Below, piece by piece: positions 1 to 9,689 of a stretch of DNA of 64,000 bases (its first letter is position 1; each line of letters begins with the position of its first letter). The stretch is taken from assembly GCA_964036295.1 (NCBI GenBank), contig OZ038466.1, positions 10,070,001 through 10,134,000 on the forward strand, in the 5' to 3' direction. The DNA is from Plumapathes pennacea (Eukaryota > Cnidaria > Anthozoa > Antipatharia > Myriopathidae). The translations under genes were made by a program, and so were the position numbers. The notes under the pieces were generated by a model. That model was not told where the DNA came from. It saw only the letters and a list, made by a program, of their open reading frames with translations, and ran no database searches.

Positions 1-1051
1 ATGCGGCGTCCACTAAAGGGGTGACCACCCTGGTGATCAGAGATAAGTGTCGCGTCTGTCGTCGCCTATCAACTGAAGCACTGATCCGGCTGCCAATTCA
101 TTGCCTCCAGTAGAGACAGTCGAGCCGCGCAAGTTGTTCTGCAAATGACAAAGACAGCCGTGTGAGTCTAATGGGTTGGCTTTCACCATCGAGCTAAAAA
201 TACAAATCCTATTCTTCTAACCATTCAGTAATAACAAGTGTAAATGATGCTGTGAGAGTTCATGTTTGAATCAGTTTTCATCTGAGAAAGCTACAGTATC
301 AAATGCCAAGTGTTTCTATACTTTATGACATTCTTTGGTGAAAGACTAAAGAAAGCGATGGTAATTGATCACTCAAGGGTAAAGGGGTAGACTCGATACT
401 TTCACCAGCAATACACCTTGCAGTATGGACAACTTTATATATCTTGTAACTGATTAAACTACCAATTCTCACTGCATTGCTCGTATATTTGATATGAGAC
501 CAGGAGTGAATTTTAACACGATCACCGTATACGTCATAACACGGTGAAACCACAAGAAGAAGAGGTATGGTAGCATAAACAATATACACAACTATGACAT
601 TACATCAGTTTAAAGCACGCTAACATAGTGAAGACAAAAACAACGCAACGACCAACACAACAACAACAACAAGGAACAAGTTGAAGATGAGGACTACGAG
701 AAAAGAACCAGCACCACTAAGATACAAAGTAAAAACGCCACTGCACAAACAATATAGTGAACAGTACTTCAATTAAACCAAACTGACCGGTACAGTTTCA
801 TAGATGTTACTTAAGCTGGTAAAGTTCTTTCCTTTGGGTATCTGCCAATAAAAAAAAAAGAACATATTTATACTTTATGCCATACTTTCGGAATGCCAAG
901 TGACAGAAGTAAAGACTTTTGCAACGATACTCATACAATCAGCAGTATAGCCATGACATTACATTTAATAAAATATTCAGAACCTAAAAGTATAGATTTC
1001 CATTTACACAGGTTCGAAGAACTGGATCCAAGATTAATTTAGGAAGGTATA

Positions 1052-1105
1052 AATACAATACAATACAATACAATACAATACAATACAATACAATACAATA
1101 CAATA
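1052..1105. repeat. (AATAC)n pentanucleotide microsatellite
   Basis: About eleven near-perfect five-base repeats just downstream of the last recognised tail exon of the minus-strand gene. An open frame through it reads as a simple repeat and is not a gene. The rest of 1-1171 holds nothing recognisable. Confidence 0.95.
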
Positions 1106-1171
1106 GCCTTTACTTAGACAAAATAAGTTTAAACGCAGCACAAGTGCTGTGATTGTGTAATTAATACTTAC

Positions 1172-1225
1172 AACGGCACTGCTCCTCACATCGTTAAGAC
1201 TTCCGCCAAATCCCGCGGACGCCAT
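1172..1225 (-). CDS. Small tail exon with SLNDVR motif
   Basis: 54-bp phase 0-0 exon (MASAGFGGSLNDVRSSAV) with a CACGCAG acceptor and a GTAAGT donor. It is similar to the 2436-2480 exon and is probably a duplicate. This is the last exon recognised; the stop codon was not found. Confidence 0.55.
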
Positions 1226-4200
1226 CTGCGTGGTAAAACAGAAGTCGTCAGCGTGGAGCCCCGGGGGGAAAGGAGGATACTCCCATACATAAGTCATATA
1301 GGTATGTGCCGCCCCAAAGGATATCATTTTCAGCATTTTAGTCCAAAATATGGTATCGATTTTGAGCCTTTGGTCTGGAATAGAGTCGGAGATTTTGATA
1401 TTTGGTCTGAAATAGGGTCGTAAATTGCAAATTTTGGTCTGAAAAGCGGTCCAAAGTCGCAAGTTTTGGTATCAAATAGGGTCAAAAATCACAGATTTTG
1501 GTCTTAAATAGGGTAAGGGTTTTCAGTCCCGGGCGGCATACTCCCACCCAAAATTTTGAGGAGTACCCCTTCTCCCCCGGGCGTGGAGCGCAGACCAAAC
1601 ACGATGGATGTACTAGGATGCACCGAAAAGCACAATAACTTGCTCATCATGTGCGACAATGCATCAGGGTGAAAGGTTGTTTTCACTGGTATATTTGTGC
1701 TTGTAAGAGTGTGAGCCCATATACGTATATAAGTATAGATACTACACGAGTCTGTGTGTACAGATGTTTACGTCTTGTGTACCAGTATGAGGGAGTGTAG
1801 AGGTTTGTACGTGTGTGATGCTACAATGAGAATCTATGCATTCGAAGACGTGCTTTCACAGACCGGACTTACTGGTACATTTTCTCTGAGGTCTTGCAAA
1901 CTTGAGCCGTGATATCCTGGACGTTTCTGTCATCGTAGAAATCAGAAATACTACGTCAGACGTAAGCAACTTTTGTGTCGGTTCAACATTGAACTTTCTT
2001 TCAGTTCTTTTCTTTTCTTCTGTTTTCTGTTTTCTTTTTTTTTTTCAAGATATGTGCCAGTTTCGTCACAATTGCAATAGTTAAAAAATCCGAAAATTCA
2101 GAAGTGACTTTAAAAATTGTGTTTCATGCAGTATTAATTGGACGTGTTAAAGTTGTAACAGATTGTGAAACCTCGCGACTTCCCAAATAAGTGTCACGCT
2201 TTGAGCAGTTGTCGAGCCTGAAAGCACTGGCGAGCCACTTGACGATCAAATTCGGCGGGCAAAGTGGTCAGAATAAAAGCCACTTACTCACACAGAAGGT
2301 AAAGAGTACTGTTTGCTGCCCGCATGAATGTGAAAGTGGCTTATTATCACCAATGGTAAGGGGATTAAATTGAAGATTGTATGATGAAAGTCAAGAAAGA
2401 AACAAAGTGCGTAATAGAAACCTGACAAAACTTACATAAGCGTTGGCCCTGACATCGTCGAGACTCGCGGCATACCTTAACTGCGGCAAAGAGAACACCA
2501 GGGATATGAGTATAATAAGTAAACTTAAATCAATATACTATTATACTACATTAAGCATCTAAAGGCCTGTGCAAACGAACGCAACATGTTGACACAACAT
2601 CGCCCAACATTGTTGGGTAAATGTTATGTGATGTTAGACAACGTTGCGTGTACAGTGACACCTAAGATGGATATTTATCCAAAACTCTTTGCGAAACCGT
2701 ACAGTGTTGTTGTTGTCCGTCCAGTGAGTTATAGAGCCCGATGAATATAGACGATAAAAAAATGCATCGCAATTGCTGTTATTACCGTCGCATGAAGCAT
2801 TCAGGGCGCATCATGCAACATTGCCCAACTTGGTGTACAAACGAACGCAACATGTTGTGACACCCACATGCACTTTGTTGATTCACACCGCAGGCACGCA
2901 TGCGAGCTCCAGGTTCTTGTTGGGAGTTTTCCTTGTAGTTTTCCTTTCTTCGCAACTTCATTAACAATAACGTTTGGGCTTTAGGTGATAAGGTACACAC
3001 AAAAAAATGAAGGTACGACTAATTGGATTATGTAATATGGTGTCGCGTTGAAAATAGCTTTGGAAGTTCTATTTTACGTACACCGGGTTGCCTTGAAAAT
3101 TGACCCGTCTACGAGCCGCACAGGTCTGACAAATTCCCGGGATTGATCGGGGGAAGGAAGGGGAAGGGACAGGGAAATGGTAATAATTGGAATCTATTGG
3201 TTCAAAACGGAACAACGAGTGTCACAAGTCCAACTCACCCCGACTCCGTTTCCAAGAACCTCGGGGTTAGTGTGAGCCCCTGGAGCATCTGAAACTTCTC
3301 TGCAGGAAAATAAGGAGCATAAGACTGAGTTCGCTAAAAACGGGAGAAGCAAGGCATATAGAAAAAATACTACAGAAGGAGTGGAGGCCAAAAAAAGGAA
3401 ACGCGAAGAAGAAGGAACAGGTAAAAAAAGCAATGGAGGAAGACAGGAAAACAAGACGGGTAGTGAGTGAGCGAGGAAAAATAATAACATGAAAATGATA
3501 TACGAAGATGAAAAGTGGAGGATGAAAAGAAAATAAGAAATGAAAGAGAGTAGGAAAGGAGTGAAACAAAAGAGGAGACAGACGCAGAAAGCACCTGAAC
3601 TGAAACGTGTGCAGAGTAAACACGAAAAGAAGATATAAAGAAATGGAGGTTAGAAGGGAAATGGCGGAGGATGAAAGAATGTTGTAAGGCAGGACAGATT
3701 GAAACACAAGAGAAAAGTGCACCAACTTGGTAGGACTCTTCGGCGGATTTGTGCCTGTTAAGCGAGAAAACAAAAATTGACTTGTGATCGAACACAAACT
3801 CATTTTAAAGCAGGACGACACCGATAATAACGACAACAGCCTCACAAGACAAAGCAAAAAGGTCCCCTTTTCAAAGTAGCGTTAGTTACTAGTAAAGCAA
3901 ACCATCAGATAAAGCTTATGCGACGGCCTCAGTTAAACTAGTCTAAGGTCGATTGGACAATTTTGAATTTATGGACTCACCTGCTCCCTTTTTCCTGCGA
4001 CATAAGACCACTACAGAAACTATCACCAAAATCAGCAACACGCCACCTCCAACGGCTCCATAGCCCCAGTAAGGAAACTCAAAGCCCGGCTCCGCTTTTG
4101 TGATAACAACAAGAATTAATGTTAAAACACCTACCCCAGATTGACGAGTAGAGTAATGTAAGCAATAAGAAAAACGAAGTTCTTCCCTTTCTCACATACA

Positions 4201-7200
4201 TGGCGCAATACCACCACTCATCCGGCATTAAAATTGGAAAATTACACAAACCACGACATCGTTCCTTGTTCAAACTCACTTAACCCAACTAAAGGGTACC
4301 CGAACACACACACACATAAAAAAACATCAACACAAAATTGCAGCAGGCAGAGAACAGAGAAAACTTTCCCAACCTTCCCATGCAATGCTCTTCACACAGG
4401 CATTCACACACATTGCTGCAATGCGGCTATACTACTGCTAAATCAATCAATCAACCAATCCTTTATTTATACACAAGTCGTCTAAAAGCTAAATAGCAGC
4501 TCGTTCAAAATACGATCACCAACTACTAAACGACAACTACTAGTACTACTAGACGCACTATTACTCTTACAACTAGGATGCGTTCGATTGGGTCTATTCC
4601 AGAATAGGAATAAATAAATGATCCAAAGTTTTGCTTGTTCTGGGGGAACGTTTTTTCGGGATTGTTTTCAAAACCTTCGCGCTGACATTTCGAACAGCTC
4701 CCGACACATATCGACATAATTCAGCTCCAAAGCAAAATATTTTATCAATCAGTATCGCTATTCCTATTCCAGAATAGACTCAATCGAACGCGCCCTTCGT
4801 ATAGTACTATTGCTACCACTACAACAATGGAATTAATACTGCTACTGCTACTACACTGCAATTACGTACTTCCACCACTACATTACAACTTTTATTTATG
4901 ATAACACCACCAATGCTGCGACCACGACTGCCGTTAGTACTGTTCTTATCAACTCTATCCAACTACACAACAGAAACACGGCACGTCACGACACGACACG
5001 AATACAGCACGGCACGGCTCATAACACAAAAGCGAAAAGTAAGCTGAGTGTGAGCACACTGTTTAGTTACCAACCTTTCACAGTGAGTTGAATGGACGCC
5101 GCCGGTCCCTCTCCAAGGACGTTATATGGAACACACTTGAAGTGTCCGCTGTCCTCTATCTTGGCATCAGTTATACTGTAAACGCCAGAGCTGGAGTTCA
5201 TCAGGAATTTTTCATCTGAGTAAAAGCTGTACACAGGCGCTGGGATGGCCTGTGCAGTACATATCAAGTTCAGGGATGTTCCCTCCACTACTTCCTCTTC
5301 AGACTTTATTAGCTTGGTGGAGTGTGGTTTGACTGAAAAAGAGTACACAGAATGACGTTATTCTTGTGTGTCCACATATTTTACAGAACCTTCCATCAGA
5401 TCAACAATTTTGTTTGTGTAAGTTTTGTGGTGAGATTTTTTAAAAAAAGAATCTAAGATCCTAAATAAACACGTAAACGCGAGAAATACAACCGACTGAC
5501 TGTGCTATTTTGTATTATGACTGTGTCGTGTTCAGTTTTTCCGGCAGCACCTCTGAGACTATCGTATCCTACGATCCTAAAAAATCCGGATAGCCAACAA
5601 ACCCATCGCGACTCTTAGGGATGTACTGACTAACTAACGTCAAGGAGAAAATAGCAAACCTCGCGACAGAGGGAGCAGTATAAAGAATACATTGTACTGA
5701 CTGCGAAGCCACCTACCCCACTAGATAGAAACTGGCAGAAACCTGAAGCCAGGATTTACTGAACGCAAACGAGCTAACAGAAACGGAGATTGTTTCAATG
5801 CTGAATACTTCAGTCACAGCACTAACTAGTACTAACGACTCGCACTAGAAAGCTGGACCTACACAATCTTACAACAGACACATCTCAACTGATGCCAGCA
5901 ACTACTATACTACACAGCGGAAACACGGCACGACACAATACACATAAAACAAAAGCGAAACGTAAGCTGGGTGCGAACACACTGTTCAGTTACCAACCTT
6001 TCACAGTGAGCTGGAGTGACGCCGCCGGTCCCTCTCCAAGGAAGTTCGACGAAACACACCTGAAGTGTCCGCTGTCCTCTAGCTTGGCATCAGTTATACT
6101 GTAAACGCCAGAGCTGGAGTTCATCAGGAATTTTTCACCCCAGTAAAAGCTGTACACAGGCGCTGGGTTGGCCCGCGCGGTGCAGGTCAAGTTCAGGGAT
6201 GTACCTTCCACTACTCTCTCCTCAGACACTGTGGTTAGCTTGGTGGAATGTGGCTTGACTGCAAAAGAGTATGCAACGTAAAGTTATTTCTTATTGCATT
6301 ATACGCACACCATGTATCAACTTTTCTTATACACACGCTTTGTAGTTTATTTGAAACCTGGTTTCACGAGCGGCTTAAATATAAGCGCAAACACAAGAGT
6401 TATTTTTTACAGTGAAAACAGACGAGACGCATTGCAAGCGCAGCCACCACAAGAGTCTTCACAATGAAAACAGACTCGACGCGCAAGCACAAGAGTCAAA
6501 GATCAAAACGTGTCCCCTTCCTTGTGCTGGCGTCGCTTGTTTTCGCTCACTCATTTCTTCCTTGTGCTCGTGTGGCTCGTCAAATTGTCGCATGCTTGTC
6601 TCCGTGATAGCCGCGGCCCCCCCCCCCCCCCCCCCCCCCACAGTTTGTTATTAAAACATGTTCCGGGGAAAAAGAAGAGAGTGAAAAAAATAATATAAAC
6701 AGCTGAAATCAAGACGAACACAACACGATCGACGTTTTTCATACACCCACTGCTATTACTTCGCACGGAAGTGGCTCATCGACAAAATGCATTAGTTTGT
6801 AAGTGAATAATGTTCCAGGATAAAGAAAAGAAAATATTGAAAAAAAAAAAAAAAAATGACATGTACACCACAGGAAACGTAGCTTACTGTAGCAATGTCA
6901 CTTTCCAAGAAAAACAAGCCGAACCAAGCCGTTTTTTTATCAGAATATTACAGTGTATTCTAAAACGTTACAATCGTTGTGACGGGCCAAGGAAAGAAAC
7001 TTATTTATTTAGCAACAGTTACACGCCGCTTTCAAAAGAGCGCTTGAACTTTGAAGTTACAGATATGCGTTTAAAATATATATATATATATAGCCTGTGA
7101 ACCATTTGCTCCATAGAGCAGATACGCATTTAAATTTTATAGCCTGCGAATCATTTTTTTCCAGAGAGCAGATGCATTTAAATAATATTGCCTGCGAATC

Positions 7201-8345
7201 ATCTGCTCCAAAAAGCGGAAAGGGTGCAGCGGAGGTTATTAGACATTTAAAAACATCATATTTCGATCTTAAGTAAACCCCTTGCTCGTTGCCTAGTGAC
7301 GGGAATCGTAAATTTTGTTAAAACGCTCGGAAAATGATTCATTTTAGAAACTAACGGACTGATTCCCAACAGACTGAAAGCAAAAGATTTACCCGGGCAA
7401 CCGGGCTTGACGAGTCAATATAAAATTTGCATATTTTAACTTTAAAGCATTAACATTGTTGATATACATTTATGTTCTTTGAGCTTTATTTGCTAATATG
7501 TTTTGTCGGCAGCTGAAGGCACGACAAAGGGCCCACACATGCGGTTAAATATTCCTGAGTTTCTCAAAGATAATTACGACATTCTTAAATCGAATACGTT
7601 CGACGGAATCAACTTGACAAGATTTTCAAATGATCGGCTTAGCAGGTACGTTAATTGGTCTAATATTTTAGGAAATTCTCGCAATATTGGACATATATAG
7701 CTAAGAAGTGGTTCGCTTGTTTGTACTTACATTGCACGCTCAGTTGAATGATAAAGGGAGTCGTCAGGAAGCTGCTTTGAAAGGCGCATTGATATCTGCT
7801 ATGGTCGGTCTCGGTGACTCTATCTAACGATAACGCTGTGCCATTGACAAGTCTTACTCGAGACAGGTCGTCGGCCAGCACCTTCGATCCGAGAAGCGAA
7901 GACTTGATCGCTAAACCGAGCCAGTTGTCGCTTCCTTGCGGGACCTCTCGCGTCCATGTAATCATGTGGAAGTCGTTGGCAAACTGTTGCTCTTGTGGTG
8001 TTAGTTCGTATTCACAAGGCAGAGTGACGCTTGAACCGGCGGTCACGCTCATCACATCTCTTGATTGTTGTGCTGGTGTCCACTGAAAGCCATCTGTCGA
8101 AGAACAGTAACAATGAGAAGAGTGTAACGGCGCAGGTGAAAGAACACAGCGACATAGAGCTTTATTTTCCGACAGCGGCGACAAATCTCTGATCGCCTAC
8201 GAAAAACATTAATCGATCTGAAGATACTTCAAACCGCAGGTCGCTCAATCTAAGCGACACGTACTGACAAACAATACTTACCCAAGACAATAAATTGTCG
8301 AAAAAACACAAAAACCGTGAGAGTAAGCGTAGTAACAAGCGCCAT
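1172..8345 (-). CDS. Type I membrane Ig receptor (V-type Ig + 2 Ig + TM + tail), 3' end not found
   Basis: Probable cell-surface receptor of the immunoglobulin superfamily. Eight exons in order on the minus strand: 8282-8345 signal peptide, 7731-8093 V-type Ig, 5998-6258 Ig, 5075-5332 Ig, 3981-4094 transmembrane, 3239-3297, 2436-2480 and 1172-1225 cytoplasmic tail. Every junction has GT/AG borders. Phases are 1-1 up to the sixth exon and 0-0 in the last two. Together they give 406 codons without a stop. No terminal exon or poly(A) signal could be chosen below 1172, so the gene may run out of the window. It is divergent from the mosaic protease gene starting at 9635 and shares exon types with it and with the receptor array to the right. 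Ligand and signalling partners are unknown. The exon structure is read from the sequence; the receptor role is inferred from family architecture. Confidence 0.85.
1310..1570. repeat. Degenerate minisatellite (TTTTGGTCTGAAATAGGGTC-like)
   Basis: Several diverged repeats of roughly 35 bases built on 'TTTTGGTCTNAAATAGGGTC', in an intron or 3' region of the minus-strand gene. Confidence 0.7.
2436..2480 (-). CDS. Small tail exon with SLDDVR motif
   Basis: 45-bp phase 0-0 exon (LRYAASLDDVRANAY) with a CCGCAG acceptor and a GTAAGT donor. Its motif recurs in the next exon at 1172-1225, which supports both. Confidence 0.6.
2565..2890. repeat. Dispersed repeat with CAACATGTTG/CAACATTGTTG ends
   Basis: The motif ACAAACGAACGCAACATGTTG occurs at both about 2575 and 2838, with a local palindrome CCCAACATTGTTGGG between. 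It looks like a short non-autonomous element in an intron. A related CAACATTGT-rich block lies at about 18890-19100. Confidence 0.5.
3239..3297 (-). CDS. Cytoplasmic tail exon of minus-strand receptor
   Basis: 59-bp exon, phase 1 to 0, reading EVSDAPGAHTNPEVLGNGVG. The acceptor is chosen as CAGAG so that the phase fits the preceding exon. The phase pattern and the Pro/Ala-rich start match the small tail exon of the array genes (31646-31680 and 48279-48313). Confidence 0.65.
3981..4094 (-). CDS. Transmembrane exon of minus-strand Ig receptor
   Basis: 38-codon exon, phase 1-1. It encodes a short acidic-aromatic stalk (AEPGFEFPYWGY), a hydrophobic stretch of about 20 residues (GVLLILVIVSVVVL) and a basic stop-transfer CRRKKG. 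The donor is GTGAGT. Confidence 0.85.
4580..4791. mobile_element. MITE-like element with ~35-bp terminal inverted repeats
   Basis: The left end GCGTTCGATTGGGTCTATTC and the inverted right end pair over about 35 bases. The interior is about 140 bp with no coding potential. It lies in the intron between the second KP-type Ig exon and the transmembrane exon. The transposon family is not recognised. Confidence 0.75.
5075..5332 (-). CDS. Second 'KP-type' Ig exon of minus-strand receptor
   Basis: 258-bp phase 1-1 exon, strongly similar to the exon at 5998-6258. Shared motifs are FKPHSTKL, FLMNSSSGVYSITDAK and LGEGPAAS. The Ig cysteines are in LNLIC and GHFKC. Flanking intron sequence is also similar, so this looks like a tandem duplication of an exon plus intron. 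Confidence 0.85.
5998..6258 (-). CDS. Ig domain exon, 'KP-type', of minus-strand receptor
   Basis: 261-bp phase 1-1 exon. It opens FKPHSTKL and contains LNLTC and DSGHFRC, then an LGEGPAAS stretch before the donor. The donor is GTTGGT if phase 1 is kept; a GTAACT four bases downstream would change phase. It is a recent duplicate of the next exon (5075-5332). Confidence 0.85.
6259..7730. other. Intron of minus-strand receptor with poly(C) tract and a possible plus-strand exon
   Basis: Holds a 23-base C run at 6617-6639, A-rich and AT dinucleotide runs near 6840 and 7078, and a possible plus-strand exon at 7513-7645. No Ig exon was seen in it. Confidence 0.7.
7513..7645 (+). CDS. Possible isolated exon, opposite strand, SAM-like sequence
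   Basis: An open stretch bounded by TTTTGTCGGCAG on the left and GTACGT on the right (phase 1 to 2). It reads NIPEFLKDNYDILK followed by DGINLTRFSNDRLSR, which vaguely recalls the C-terminal helix of SAM domains. It lies inside an intron of the minus-strand receptor and has no recognised partner exon. It could be a captured gene fragment or chance. Confidence 0.25.
7731..8093 (-). CDS. V-type Ig domain exon of minus-strand receptor
   Basis: 121-codon exon, phase 1-1. It carries the canonical Ig V features: B-strand Cys in VTLPCEY, C-strand Trp in ITWTRE, and the F-strand pattern DHSRYQC. It opens with a QWTPAQ motif that matches the start of the V-like exons at 10977, 29540, 45982 and 55410. 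Of these paralogues it is the only one that keeps the B-strand Cys. Confidence 0.9.
8282..8345 (-). CDS. Signal peptide exon of minus-strand Ig receptor
   Basis: Starts MALVTTLTLTVFVFF and runs 21 codons plus one base, hydrophobic as expected for a secretory signal. It ends at a GTAAGT donor in phase 1. The ATG is the only one that opens a hydrophobic stretch leading in frame into the V-type exon. Confidence 0.8.
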
Positions 8346-9634
8346 GTTTTCAATCGAAAGCAAATACGTCTTCCCAAATTCCTTGGGGTTCCGGTGGGGC
8401 GCCCTTGAAAGCAAATTCTATTTTTAGACTAAAGTGTAACCTGCCAAACAATGCTCAGCGCCCTTTGTAATTTTGACGTCAGTTCGGGTGGGAGACGACT
8501 CACGGTTCCTTCTGTTCAATACTGAAGAGAGGAACCCTGCTGACGGTGCATCTTGTGCGCGTGCGTCAATTTAACTTAAAGACAAGACCTCGAAGGACTT
8601 GGACGATATTTACCCACTCGGCCAAGGTAACATTAGCATAACTTTTATCGTAAGGTCTTTCTAAAAGATTCCAATAAAAATCGTATATAACAGAAATACT
8701 TAAACAGTTTTAGGTACTCATAAAGACATGTTTTAGGTACTGAAAACTAGACAGCTATACTATGCGGAAAATATCGACTTGAGTACTCTTTGTGACGATG
8801 ACAGATCCTTCAAATATCCCACAGCGTATTTAAAAACGTGAGAAATAATACTGGATTTTAATACGACTTTTTTTAAAGATGGCAATTGAGACTGAGACGG
8901 TACTGAAAACCAAAATAAGACCAACGAGCGAATTTCGCAGGGGAGGGGGGGGGGGGGTATTATCTTGTCAGGTATAACTCATAAACTATGCACAGTGTGA
9001 ACGGCCATTGTGAACGAAAGAAAGGTGAACTAAACAAAAGACAATACCGACTAAAGTGAACATGCAAATATGAAACCGTTTATTAATTGCACGAGCATCT
9101 CAAGAGAACACCGAATTAGTTTCGACCAGTGCAAATGGACATCGGATTTTTTTTTTACGCGGCGGGCCATACACCTGTATTTTTTTTTCTGCTTCAAGTT
9201 TTACACTAAATTGAACACAACGGTTTGTACATGGCCTCAAGTCAATTTAATGATTCTAGATTCCTCTGGTGAGAAACAATTACTCAGTAAAGAGCTTTAT
9301 AAAATCTGTTTCTCGTCTTTGGATCAGAAAAAATAAACCATGACGGAATGGTAAGCGCTAGAAAAGAGATTGAACTCTTCTCGCCACAAGAAACAGAAAC
9401 GTATAGTGCTGTTTCGGAGGACATTCCTCAAATTCTATGCAGTGGGCGTTTGCGCTGTCGAAATGTCAATTAGAAGCTTACGTCAGCTAAACGACCGACG
9501 TGCCAACGATTGACATCAATGGTTGGTAACCGCGCTTCGTAACTCACGGCCGTTTTTGTCCGCTGTGTTTTCGATTTGTAGACTGCCAGAGAGGTCTTGA
9601 CGTAAAGGAAGAGGACTAAGGAAAGAGACCTACG
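8346..9634. promoter_or_regulatory. Divergent intergenic region between receptor and mosaic protease genes
   Basis: About 1.3 kb separating two start codons that point away from each other, so both promoters probably lie here. A G-run at about 8940-8957 and T-rich tracts are visible. No TATA box or other specific element could be assigned with confidence. Confidence 0.4.
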
Positions 9635-9689
9635 ATGCTCAGACTCTTTGGTTTGTTGACATTCCTCCATTTGACGAGGCGGTATTCAG
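9635..9689 (+). CDS. Signal peptide exon of mosaic protease
   Basis: Reads MLRLFGLLTFLHLT and runs 18 codons plus one base, ending at a GTGGGT donor in phase 1. It joins in frame to the V-like exon at 10977 across a 1.3-kb intron. It is chosen because it is the nearest upstream hydrophobic ATG exon with the right phase. Confidence 0.65.

Noticed and set aside
46..118. Candidate last exon of the minus-strand receptor (GNELAAGSVLQLIG..., stop)
   Set aside because: The acceptor has no clear pyrimidine tract and the phase cannot be fixed. It is too uncertain to list as a feature.
1034..1462. 142-codon minus-strand frame
   Set aside because: It ends in the AATAC microsatellite and runs through a minisatellite. 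Only 1172-1225 within it is supported, as a small exon.
3194..3857. Long overlapping minus-strand open frames (up to 196 codons) rich in Leu, Phe and Ser
   Set aside because: They arise from a purine-rich intron read as its pyrimidine-rich complement. There is no domain, and they overlap a real tail exon in another frame.
6459..6766. Frames with runs of Gly or Pro around the poly(C) tract
   Set aside because: Produced by the 23-base C homopolymer in an intron; no homologous or spliced structure.
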